A DNA stretch of 64,000 nucleotides from Streptomyces sp. NBRC 110035 (GTDB lineage: Bacteria; Actinomycetota; Actinomycetes; Streptomycetales; Streptomycetaceae), in the NCBI RefSeq assembly GCF_000829695.1, contig NZ_BBNN01000039.1:1-64000 (forward strand), given 5' to 3'. The stretch's first letter is position 1, and the number at the start of each line of letters is the position of its first letter. Both the position numbers and the translations under genes were made by a program. Below the pieces are notes generated by a model. The model was not told the origin of the DNA. It was given only the letters and a program-made list of their open reading frames with translations, and searched no databases. Below, piece by piece: positions 34,861 to 44,300 of this stretch.

Positions 34861-35294
34861 TGATCCCCCAGCAGGAGCCATTCCGGTCCACCGTCAGCAC
34901 GACCTACGAGCAGATGCTGGAAAGAGTGCGCTACGAAGGCGCATACCCCACCCGCGCACGGGCCGAGCAGGCCGTGCGTGCCGTGCTGGCCTCCCTCGGG
35001 CGGCAGCTGGCAGGCGACGAGCGCGTGGCGCTGGCGGCCGAGCTGCCCCACGAAGCGGCCGACATCCTCACCTCACAGACACCCGCCACCCGGCCCCTCA
35101 CCGGCTGGGGCTTCGTCGAGGACCTCTCCTACCGCACCGGCGGCACACCGGCCACCACCCGCTGGGACACCGGCACCGTCCTGCGCATCGTCGCCCAGCT
35201 CACCGACGAGACACTCCTCGACCGTATCCTCGGCCGGCTTCCCACCGGTTACGCCCTGTTGTTCGGCCGTGCCGAACTCACCCAAGCCGCCTGA
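34861..35294 (+). CDS. DUF2267-family protein
   Basis: A 144-aa soluble helical protein. TYEQMLERVRYEGAYPTRAR, AEQAVRAVLASLGRQLAGDE and LAAELPHEAADIL are the characteristic helices of DUF2267, a family often found near stress and heat-shock genes; its molecular role is not established. The second half (GWGFVEDLSYRTGG, VLRIVAQLTDETLLDRILG) repeats the same helical theme. The ATG at 34861 follows AGAAAGG. It lies 189 bp after hsp18 on the same strand and may share its heat control. Confidence 0.82.
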
Positions 35295-35769
35295 CGACAC
35301 CCAAGGGCCGTGCTGCTGCGGAGCCGGGCCCCGCCGCTCAACGAAACGAGCGGGCTCCACCAACCGGCGCCTTCGACGGCTGACGCGACCACGCGTCGTC
35401 CAGGCACGGCCACGACGTGCCTCCGGCCAGGTGCACGACCCTCAGGCCGTTGGTTGGGGCCATCGGGCGCGGTGTCGGTGAGGTATGCGTAACCGCGGCA
35501 CAGGTCCGCCGGTGCCCGGCCAAGAGTGAGCAGCGGCCGGGGTGGAGCCACCCTCGATGTGACGTCTCCGGACCCCTTGCCCGCCGGTCGTCCTCTGTGG
35601 CGGCCCCCCGGGGTGCTGGTCACGCCGCGCGTCGGAGTGTTCACCGACTTCTTCACAAGGGACCCCTGGACTTCCCGGTGCGGCAGTTGCACCGCTGCGC
35701 GTGGGGCGAGCCACTCGCGCACATCGCGCCGACCGGGGACGGCGCGGGATGAGGCACCGCTCTCGGTGG
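35295..35769. other. Region without recognised gene
   Basis: No supported gene; frames overlap on all strands without signatures. Confidence 0.5.
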
Positions 35770-35958
35770 TCAGCGTGTTCGCGCACCGGGAGCACCCGGG
35801 TAGCCACGCGTGGCCGATCTGGTGAGATTGTTGTGGACGCGTCTGAGGTGTTTCGCCACGGCGCACGGCACACCGTCCGCGGCACACTGACGGCAGGTTT
35901 CGAGATGCCTCTCGTGCGAGACACGTGCCTGCTCCAGAGGGTCGTGCGAGGGCTGCAT
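35770..35958 (-). CDS. Small cysteine-containing protein, unknown
   Basis: A 62-aa basic protein starting MQPSHDPLEQARVSHERHLE. The middle, TCRQCAADGVPCAVAKHLRR, has a CxxC pair and a third Cys, with His residues before and after, so it may bind a metal ion. AGGA lies about eight bases before the ATG. Similar short Streptomyces proteins with an HxxHxxxCxxC core are familiar but unnamed. A copy of the RheA-like operator shape lies 107 bp upstream (36065-36087), which would fit heat control. Confidence 0.5.
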   Translation of the reverse strand: MQPSHDPLEQARVSHERHLETCRQCAADGVPCAVAKHLRRVHNNLTRSATRGYPGAPGARTR

Positions 35959-36064
35959 GATGGTTCCTGGAAAGGAAAGGGGTGCCGCGGACGATCTGCC
36001 CGCGGCCCGCGGGACGGGAAGGAGGCCGCGGCTGGTTGCCCGAGGCGCCCACCGCACATTTGAT

Positions 36065-36087
36065 CTTGTTACTGAGGGTATGACAAG
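36065..36087 (-). promoter_or_regulatory. Second RheA-like operator candidate
   Basis: CTTGTTA-N9-TGACAAG (36065-36087) has the same geometry and nearly the same bases as CTTGTCA-N9-TGACATG at 34149-34171. The shared words extend to CAACTTGTCAT on one strand of each. It lies upstream of the small Cys protein gene. The match to the strict form TGTCATC-N5-GATGACA is good only in the right half. Confidence 0.4.
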
Positions 36088-36285
36088 TTGTTCTTCGGGC
36101 CGGACAACTCCGTTACCGATGGAGCCAGTTGTCCCTGGCTGATCCTCTCCCCCAACCAGCCTGGTCCGGCACCCTGCGGGCCGAGGTGGGCAACGAGGTC
36201 CGCAGCGTCGGTCCCGGTGGCCCGACCCCACCGTTCCCCCTGTGACCCGTGCTCCTTGCGGGCTCACAGCCCCCGACGGGTGAAG

Positions 36286-36810
36286 TCAATGGGCCGCGTC
36301 GTGAATCACGAGTTTGAATTCGGCCAGCGTCACCAGCCGGGGAGCCGCGTCGTTGTGCGTGACGCGCAGCGCCAGGGGTGTGCCGGGGTCGACGAAGACA
36401 CCGTGGTTCTTGACGTAGTACTGGCCGCCCGGTGTCGGGGTGCGGTGCTCGGTCGCCGTCGTGTCGTCGGGGTTCGCGGTCAGGCCTAGCGGGTCCCGCA
36501 CGAACTGGTCGCGCAGCTCGGTGTAGCCACCGGAGGAACCGGCGGCCTCCCACTGGATCATGGCGTGCAGATGGCCCCAGCCCGCCTTGGACGGCCAGAC
36601 CAGCCCGCTGCGGTCGTCCGTCGCCCAGTTGCCCACCACGTACCCGTCGGGCTGAACCGCCTGGTGCATTCCGAACCGGTCGGTCGGCTCCGCCGCACCG
36701 AACGGAAACCTCACTATTCGGTACGTGCTGCCGGGTGGGATCAGTTGGTCCGTGTCGGTCTTGAGGGAACACACCCGCACCCCGGGGGCGGCGGTCTCGT
36801 CAGCAGACAT
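36286..36810 (-). CDS. Conserved hypothetical protein
   Basis: A 174-aa protein starting MSADETAAPGVRVCSLKTDT. The sequence is rich in aromatic residues and Gly/Asp (STYRIVRFPFGAAEPTDRFG, GLVWPSKAGWGHLHAMIQWE, GGYTELRDQFVRDPLGLTAN, PGGQYYVKNHGVFVDPGTPL) and ends LAEFKLVIHDAAH, suggesting an all-beta fold. From memory, close relatives are found in many Streptomyces as uncharacterised proteins. No signal peptide. I chose the ATG at 36810 because conservation starts there. Confidence 0.75.
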   Translation of the reverse strand: MSADETAAPGVRVCSLKTDTDQLIPPGSTYRIVRFPFGAAEPTDRFGMHQAVQPDGYVVGNWATDDRSGLVWPSKAGWGHLHAMIQWEAAGSSGGYTELRDQFVRDPLGLTANPDDTTATEHRTPTPGGQYYVKNHGVFVDPGTPLALRVTHNDAAPRLVTLAEFKLVIHDAAH

Positions 36811-37257
36811 ACAGCGATGCTGCCCGCCGTCGGACCGGCCGATGCCGGGACCTGCCGATCCGGCGGACGGCGCTCGACGCACGGCGGACCACGGAGTGTG
36901 CTCGTGCGCCGCCTCGTGCGCCGGAGGGCTGCAACCACTGGTCCGCGGTGCGTGTCCTGTCGGCTGCCGCGCCTTCACAGGTGCGGCCGACTGCCCGCCC
37001 GCGGTGAGGGGTCCGCCTTGTCCTCCCGTGCATCGCGCAGGCGCGCCGCCACCGCGGTCGCGGCCGTTGTCACCCTTACGGGGGCGGCGCCCGCGGTGTC
37101 CCGTGCCGGTGTCCCCTCGTCCGGTTCCGTCGTATCCGGGGTCACGGCGGTGTTCCGAAGCTCGCAGCCCAACTGTTCCTCATCTCGTACACGGCCGGCT
37201 TCGACCAGAATTCCTCTTGCGTGCAAGGAGAGGGGTGTGGGAAGCCGTTTTCCCCCA
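36811..37257. other. Region upstream of the NRPS cluster
   Basis: No supported gene. A plus-strand frame from a TTG near 37018 begins with a signal-peptide-like run (RRRAATAVAAVVTLTGAAPA) but continues into low complexity and has no ribosome-binding site, so I do not call it. Confidence 0.5.
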
Positions 37258-37287
37258 TTGACATGATCAGAACCGCAGTCCAATGAT
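37258..37287 (+). promoter_or_regulatory. Candidate promoter of the NRPS/PKS operon
   Basis: TTGACA (37258-37263) is followed after 18 bp by AATGAT (37282-37287), a housekeeping-type pair. Transcription would begin near 37294, about 87 bp before the TTG start of the first NRPS gene. Confidence 0.45.
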
Positions 37288-37380
37288 TGGCTCCCGCCGG
37301 CCCCACGAACCGACCCACGCCTCCTGCACCTCGGTCGTCACCCCCCAACCACCGTTCACAGCACGGCAGAAGGGCTGCCC

Positions 37381-40300
37381 TTGTCGGCAACACGCGCATC
37401 GCTCCCCCACCTCCTCCCGCCCGATGCACGCGCTCACGCACTCCTCCCCCCGTTGTCCTTCGGGCAGCAGCGCCTGTGGACCCTGGCCCAGACGGAGGGC
37501 ACCCGTACCGCGTACAACGAGACGCTGGCGTTCTCCGTCCGGGGGCCGTTGGACAGGACGCTCCTCGCACAGGCTTTGGACATCGTTGTCTCGCGGCACG
37601 AGACCCTGCGCACCCGGTTCGTCTCCGTGGGCGGTGACGCCCGCCAGGAGGTCGGCCCCTCGGAGACGGGTTTCTCCCTGACGGTGGAAGACCTCAGCGG
37701 CGTCCCCGACCCGGATGCGCGGCTCACCGACCGGCAACGCGAAGAATGCGAGACACCGTTCGACCTGTACCGCGGGCCGCTGGCCCGGGGGCGGCTGATC
37801 ACCCTGGCGGACTCCCGTCACGCACTCCTGCTGACCCTGCACCACGCCGTCTTCGACGGCAGGTCCATGGAGATCATGCTGTGGGAGCTGAGTGAACTCT
37901 ACGGGGCCCTCCTGCGGGGCGAGGCGGATCCGCTGCCACCGCTGAAGGCACGGTTCGCCGCTCATTGCCACCGGCAGCGCGAGTGGGTGAACGGCCTCGA
38001 TGCTGCCGCACAGGCCGAGTTCTGGCGGACGTATCTGGACGGCGCCCCGGAACTGCTCGACCTCCCGGCGGACAGGCCCCGTCCTGCGCGGCGAAGTCAC
38101 GAGGGCGGGCGCGTCCCGGTGCGACTCGACCCGCAGCTCACGACAGCTCTGCGCGCAGTGGCCCGCAGTCACAGGTGCACTCTGTTCGCCGCTGCTCTCA
38201 CCGGCTGGCACATCCTGCTGTCCCGGCTCTCCGGGGAGAACGACACCGTCGTGGGCATCCCGGTGGCGGGACGGCGCGGCCCCGAGGTCTCCGAGCTCAT
38301 CGGTTTCTTCGTCAACTCGCTCGCCCATCGGGTCGACCTGTCCGGGGACCCGACCGGCTCCGAAGCCCTGAGCCGCGTCCGTGCTTCCCTGAGGAGCTCG
38401 CTCGACCATCAGGATCTGCCCTTCGAGCGGGTGGTGGAGGCGGTGAACCCGCACCGCAGCCTTTCCCACGGGCCGCTCTTCCAGACGATGCTGGCGTGGG
38501 GCACCTCACGCAAGGACCTGCTGAACCTCGCCGGCACCCGGGTCGAACCGCTCGTCATCGGTTTCGCACCCGCGAAGTTCGACTACACCCTGTCCCTGCA
38601 CGAGGAGGACGGTGGCATCGCCGGGCATCTGGACTACGCGCGCGACCTGTTCGACGACGAGACGGTCCGACGGCATGTCCGCTACCTGTCGCGCGTACTG
38701 GAGCAGTTGGCGGCCGACCCCGGACGGGGCGTCGCCGACTTCGTCCTGCTCGACGAGCGGGAACACGGGGAACTGCTGGCGCTGGGTCAGGGGCGGACCA
38801 CCGCGGCACCGGCCGCCGGCCTGCTCGAGCGCTTCGAGAGGCAGGTCCGGGAGCGGCCGACCGCTCCTGCCGTGGTGGCAGGCGAAACGCGGCTGGACTA
38901 CGCCACGCTCGACCGGCGCGCCAACCGGCTCGCGCACGCTCTCCTGGCCCGGGGTGTCCGTCCCGGGGACGTCGTCGGACTGCACTGCGGCCGCACGGTG
39001 GAGTTGCTGGTGGGGATCTGGGGCATCCTCAAGGCCGGCGCGGCCTACCTTCCGCTGGATCCGGGACAACCGGGGGGCCGGCTGAAGGTGATCGTCGAGG
39101 AGGCGACCCCCTCTCTGGTCCTGAGCGACGTCGAGAGCCCTCCCGGCTCCTGGTCACCGCTGAGGCGGGTGGAGGAGGAAGGAGCGCGTGACGACTCCCC
39201 CGGTACGACGGTCCTGCCGTCCCATCTCGCATACGTCATCTGCACCTCCGGATCGACCGGGCGCCCCAAGGGAGTGGCAGTCCGCCACAGCAACGTTGTC
39301 AATCTGCTGGACAACTGGCTGGGCCACTACGGCGCGATCCCGGGAGAAGCGTCCTCGGGGTGGGCGAGTATCGGCTTCGACGCGTCCGTGCACGAGCTGT
39401 TCCTCCCGGTCACCACGGGTGCCGTCCTCCACCTGGTGCCCGAGGACCTGAGAGGCGACCCCCGGCAGCTGATGAGCTGGATGCGCGTGCACGGGATCGT
39501 GCACGCCTGGCTGCCGGCGTCCTACATCATCTGGATCGACGAGGACCCCGAGGAACGCCTGCGCGGTCTGGTGCTGCGCCAGGTGGCGACGGGGGCGGAG
39601 CCGCTCCCGGAGCCGGCACTGCACCGGATGCGGCAGATCCTGCCGGAACTTCGCATCTGCTACGTCTACGGTCCGACCGAGACCACCGTCTACAGCATCA
39701 CGTACAACGAGACGCGCGCCCTGGAGCGCAGGTGCCCGATCGGCCGTCCCGTGGACAACACCCGTATCCGTCTGCTGGATCAGCGGCGCCGGCCCGTACC
39801 GCCCGGTGTCACCGGCGAGGTGTACATCGGCGGAGCCGGTGTGGCCGACGGGTATCTCAACCGGCCCGACCTGACCGGCGAACGTTTCCTGCCGGATCCA
39901 CTCGTCCCCGGCGAACGGGTCTACCGCACCGGAGACCTGGCGCGGCTGCTCCCCGACGGCAACTTCGAGTTCGTCGGCCGCGTCGACGACCAGGTAAAGC
40001 TCCGCGGATTCCGCATCGAACCCGCAGAGGTGGCGGCAGCCCTGCGGGAGCTGCCCGGCGTCACGGAGGCGGCTGTGCTCGCCGACCGCGACGAGGCCGG
40101 TGAGACCGTGCTGGTGGCGGGTGTGGGCCGCGTCGACGGTCCTCCTGTGCCGCCCCACGAATGGCGTGCCGCCCTGTCGGACCGTCTGCCGGACTACATG
40201 ATCCCGTCGTGGTTCGCCGAGTTTCCCCGGCTGCCGCTCAACCGCAGCGGCAAACTGGACCGTCAGGCCGTGCTGGACCACGCGCGCACGACGCCGCCCG

Positions 40301-41328
40301 CCCAGGTCAACGTCCAGGCGCCCCGCGACGGTGTAGAGATGTCGCTGTACCGGATCTGGCGCCGGGTGCTCCTGCATCCCGGCATCGGTGTCACCGACGA
40401 CTTCTTCGCGGTCGGTGGCACCTCACTGTCCGCCATCAAGGTGGCGCACCTGATCCGTGAGCGGTTCGGCCGGGACCTGCCGATCCGTGACGTGCTCGAA
40501 CATCCCACGATCGAGCGTCTGGCGGCACGCCTGCGCCGGGGGGTGCCGGCAGGAGGCGACGATTCCCTGATCGAGTTCCGTGCGGGCCGCGGCGGAGGGC
40601 GTGTGGTGTGCGTCCACCCCGCCGGCGGCACCGCCTTCTGTTACCTGCGGTTGGCCACCGCCCTGCCCGACGGGACCAGGGTCGAGGGCATCCAGGCCCC
40701 GGGGCTCAACCCCGGCGAGGAACCGCTGCCGACCGTGGAGGCGATGGCGGAGCACTACCTGACACTCGTACGGCCCGCGCCGGAGGAGACCCTCGTGCTG
40801 TGCGGGCTCTCCTACGGCGGTCTGGTCGCGCACGAGATGGGGCGCCGGCTGGCGCGGGCCGGTCACCACCGGCTCGCCGTGGTCCTGCTCGACACGCACG
40901 GCACGGACGACGAGGCGAAGAGGGCCGCGTTCGCGCCGGTGGAGGCGGCCGAGTTCCGTGAGAAGCTCGTCCGCTTCAACGGCATGTATCCCGGCATCGA
41001 CGACGCCCAGATCGACCGGTACTTCCGGATCTACAACCACAACCGCGTCGCTGCCCGCGACTACGTCCCGCGCCGGACGACCGCCCCGTTGCTGCTCGTA
41101 CAGGCGGAGGCCGAGGGGCAGACCCGTGGGGAAGCAGCCGCGGCCGAAGCCGAGTTGCGCCGTTTCTGGCAGGACCGGGCCCTGGGTGGCTTCCGGGTCG
41201 AGCAGGTGGAGGGCGGTCACTGGGATGTACTGGAAGGAGAGCGGGTGCCCCGCATCGCCGAACTGATCACCGACGAACTGGTCCGGCTCGACGGCAGGTT
41301 CGCGGGAAACCCGGTGGCGGAGGCATGA
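37381..41328 (+). CDS. Non-ribosomal peptide synthetase, C-A-T-TE
   Basis: A 1315-aa single-module NRPS that adds one amino acid and releases the product. Condensation domain about 20-450 with intact HHAVFDG at 154-160; adenylation about 475-955 with CTSGSTGRPKG near 621, YGPTETT, YRTGDLARLL, DDQVKLRGFRIEP and the Lys in NRSGKLD; carrier domain with GGTSL (Ser1015); thioesterase about 1075-1300 with GLSYGG (Ser1144) and GGHWD near 1280. The eight variable binding-pocket residues read by eye give DAHWVTVVY(K), matching no standard code I know. The start is a TTG at 37381 after AAGGG. The stop overlaps the next gene (ATGA). In detoxin-type clusters the stand-alone NRPS adds a side amino acid to the core; that role is inferred. 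Confidence 0.93.
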   Translation: MSATRASLPHLLPPDARAHALLPPLSFGQQRLWTLAQTEGTRTAYNETLAFSVRGPLDRTLLAQALDIVVSRHETLRTRFVSVGGDARQEVGPSETGFSLTVEDLSGVPDPDARLTDRQREECETPFDLYRGPLARGRLITLADSRHALLLTLHHAVFDGRSMEIMLWELSELYGALLRGEADPLPPLKARFAAHCHRQREWVNGLDAAAQAEFWRTYLDGAPELLDLPADRPRPARRSHEGGRVPVRLDPQLTTALRAVARSHRCTLFAAALTGWHILLSRLSGENDTVVGIPVAGRRGPEVSELIGFFVNSLAHRVDLSGDPTGSEALSRVRASLRSSLDHQDLPFERVVEAVNPHRSLSHGPLFQTMLAWGTSRKDLLNLAGTRVEPLVIGFAPAKFDYTLSLHEEDGGIAGHLDYARDLFDDETVRRHVRYLSRVLEQLAADPGRGVADFVLLDEREHGELLALGQGRTTAAPAAGLLERFERQVRERPTAPAVVAGETRLDYATLDRRANRLAHALLARGVRPGDVVGLHCGRTVELLVGIWGILKAGAAYLPLDPGQPGGRLKVIVEEATPSLVLSDVESPPGSWSPLRRVEEEGARDDSPGTTVLPSHLAYVICTSGSTGRPKGVAVRHSNVVNLLDNWLGHYGAIPGEASSGWASIGFDASVHELFLPVTTGAVLHLVPEDLRGDPRQLMSWMRVHGIVHAWLPASYIIWIDEDPEERLRGLVLRQVATGAEPLPEPALHRMRQILPELRICYVYGPTETTVYSITYNETRALERRCPIGRPVDNTRIRLLDQRRRPVPPGVTGEVYIGGAGVADGYLNRPDLTGERFLPDPLVPGERVYRTGDLARLLPDGNFEFVGRVDDQVKLRGFRIEPAEVAAALRELPGVTEAAVLADRDEAGETVLVAGVGRVDGPPVPPHEWRAALSDRLPDYMIPSWFAEFPRLPLNRSGKLDRQAVLDHARTTPPAQVNVQAPRDGVEMSLYRIWRRVLLHPGIGVTDDFFAVGGTSLSAIKVAHLIRERFGRDLPIRDVLEHPTIERLAARLRRGVPAGGDDSLIEFRAGRGGGRVVCVHPAGGTAFCYLRLATALPDGTRVEGIQAPGLNPGEEPLPTVEAMAEHYLTLVRPAPEETLVLCGLSYGGLVAHEMGRRLARAGHHRLAVVLLDTHGTDDEAKRAAFAPVEAAEFREKLVRFNGMYPGIDDAQIDRYFRIYNHNRVAARDYVPRRTTAPLLLVQAEAEGQTRGEAAAAEAELRRFWQDRALGGFRVEQVEGGHWDVLEGERVPRIAELITDELVRLDGRFAGNPVAEA

Positions 41329-44300
41329 TGTGTCCTTCCACCGCTTCCGCCGGCCTGGCCCTCGCCGTGTACGAACAGGCCGGGCGCACTCCGCACGCTC
41401 CCGCCGTGAGCGACGGGGACCGTGTACTGGACTACGCCGCCCTCGACGCCGAAGCCGCACACGTCGCTGACGCGTTGCGGGCCCGGGGTGTGTGCCCCGC
41501 AGACGCCGTCGCCGTGGGCCTGCCCCGGTCGTGGCAGCTGGTCTGCGTCATGCTGGGCGTCCTCCGCCTCGGTGCCCGTGTGGTCCCCCTGGACCTGCAG
41601 AGCCCCTCGGACCGCCGTGACCACATCCTCACGGACTCCGGCGCCGTCGTGTTCGTACACAGCCGTGACGCGCCGCACCGCGTCCCCCCGGAGGTCGCGC
41701 CCCTGCCCGCCGACGAACTGCTGGGCGCCGGACCACGTACGGCAGCGGACCTGGCGCGGCCACCCGCCGCCGGCCCACCGGTCTCCTTCCTGTTCTACAC
41801 CTCGGGAACGACGGGCCGTCCCAAGGGCGTCGCGGTGCGCGACGCGGGCATTCTGCGGCTGGCGGAGCCCGGGTACATACGGCTCGACAAGGGTGCTCGC
41901 TTCGCCTGTCTCGCCAATCCCGCCTTCGACGCGCTGAGCTTCGAGGTCTGGGTGCCCCTGCTCACCGGCGGTTGCTGCGTCGTCCTGGCCGACTCGGACG
42001 TCCAGACGCCGGAACGGCTTGCCGACGTCCTGCTGCGTGAACGCATCGACACCGCCTTCGTGACCACGGCACTGTTCAACGCCGTGGTCGACGCGGTCCC
42101 CGGCTGCTTCGCCGGCCTCGGGCAGTTGCTGATCGGCGGCGAACAGCTCAACAGCCGTTCGATCCGGTCCTGGTACCTCCGCAACGCGGGCAGCGGCACA
42201 CGGTTGTACAACGTCTACGGACCGACGGAGTGCACCACCTTCGCGCTCTGCCACCCCGTCCCGCGTGACTTCGACGCGCAGGTGGTACCGATCGGGCGGA
42301 CGCTGCCGCAGACCGGCGCCGCCCTCGTGGTACCGGGCACCACCCGCGCGGCCGCACCCGGCGAGGTGGCCGAGCTGCTGCTGTCCGGTGCCGGCCTGGC
42401 CACGGGATACCACAACCTGCCGCAGGAGAGCGCGCACAGGTTCGTGTCCCTGCCCGGTCCGGACGGGGCGTCGGCTCTCCACTACCGCACCGGTGATCTG
42501 GTACGCCGTAACGCGCGAGGGGACATCGAATACGTCGGGCGCGCCGACCGCCAGGTCAAGGTCCGGGGATTCCGCGTCGAACCCGGCGAGCTGGAGCAGC
42601 AGATCCTCACCCACCCTGCCGTGCGCCAGGCCCACGTGTGCACACACCGGGACGGTGACGACGGACCGAACGAGCTGCTTGCCCACGTCGTCGTGGACGA
42701 CCGGCTGTCCTGGGAGGACTTCGACCGGCATCTGGCGGCCCGGCTGCCGGCCTACATGCGTCCGCACCGTCTCCACCGTGTCGACGAGCTGCCGCTGACC
42801 GCCAACGGCAAGGTCGACGAGGGCGCGTTGCTGGCCCGTACGGACCCGCCCTGGCGGCCGGCCGGTGACCACGGGGACGAGGTCACCGGCCCTCTGCAGC
42901 GTGAACTCCTGGAAGTGGCCGGCCGGATCCTGGGGCTGGCGGACCTCCGGCCGGGCGACACCTGGATCGCATGTGGCGGCGACTCCCTCAAGGCACTTCG
43001 GCTGCGCTTCGAGATACGGCAGCGCTGGGGCTGCGACCTGCCGCAGAGCCTGGTGCTGCGCGACGATCTCGCCGCACTGGCCCGGGCCGTCGAGGCGGCC
43101 CGCGGTACCGGGGCCTCTTCGTACCCCGTCGCGTCCGCGGCCGGGGCCCGCTCCGGGCCCGCGACCGGTGAGCAGCAGCGCCTGTGGCTCATTCAGCAGC
43201 GGTCGCCACGCTCTCGGGCGTACGACGTCCGGCTGGCCTTCGCCATGAGGGGCGACGTCGACCTCGCGGCCCTGCGCAGGGCGTTGTGCGGACTGGTCGC
43301 ACGGCATCCCGCGCTGCGCACGGGTTTCGAGGCCTCGGCATCAGGACTCCTGCAGGTGGTGGGTGAACCGTACGACCCGTGGGTGGGGACACCCGGGGTG
43401 GGGACACTCGGCACTGCGCAATCGCAGGGGGAACCCGGGACGCAGGACGCCTTCTTCGCGGAGCCGTTCGACCTGTCGCGCCCTCGGATGCTGCGCGTGT
43501 GCCGGCAGCCGTCGGACTCGGGCTCCGGCTCCGGCTCCGGCTCGGACTGGACGCTGCTTCTCCACCTGCACCACATCGCCGTCGACGGCTGGTCGGTGAA
43601 CGTCCTGCTGCACGACCTGTCGGACGCGTACGCCGCAGCCCTCGCCGGGGAACACGACGCCGGGACGCGGCCTGCCGCACTCGTACCCACGCCGCTCGAC
43701 TTCGCCGTCTGGCAGGACGACTGGCAGGCCGGCCCGGTCTACGCCGCACAGCGCACCGAACTGCTGGCCCACTACGCCGAGTCGGTCGGTCCGACGCAGA
43801 CGGGGCCGTCGCGGTCGGCCTCCCGTGTGACGGGCCTCCCCGGTGCCGGGCTGCTGCACACCTCGCTGGACGTGGTCCGCCGCGCTGCCCTCGATCGGCT
43901 CTGCGGCGAACTGGGTCTGACCCGTTTCCAGTTGCTGCTCGGCGTCTACGCATGGGCGCTGTACGGGGTCACCGGTCACGCTCACCTCCGGATGGCGGCG
44001 CCGGTTGCCAACCGCCCGGTGCGGGAGTTCGAGCACAGCGTCGGCATGTTCGCCAACACCGTGCTGCTCCCCATGAGCGTGTCGCCCCGGGAGGAACTGC
44101 GCGCACAGCTGCTGCGGCTGGGCAGGAGCACCCGGGCGGTACTGGAGCGGCAGGACGTCGCGCTGGCCGACGTCCTGCACGGACAGCTGCCGAGAACCGG
44201 GGCGGGCCCTGCGTTCGACTTCCTTTTCGTGCTGGAGAACACGGACTTCGAGGCACTGAGTCTGCCGGGCTGCCAGGCCTCTCCCCTGTGGCCGACGGCC

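Noticed and set aside
37018..37263. Plus-strand frame with a signal-peptide-like start (RRRAATAVAAVVTLTGAAPA)
   Set aside because: No ribosome-binding site, continues into low complexity and overlaps the likely NRPS promoter.
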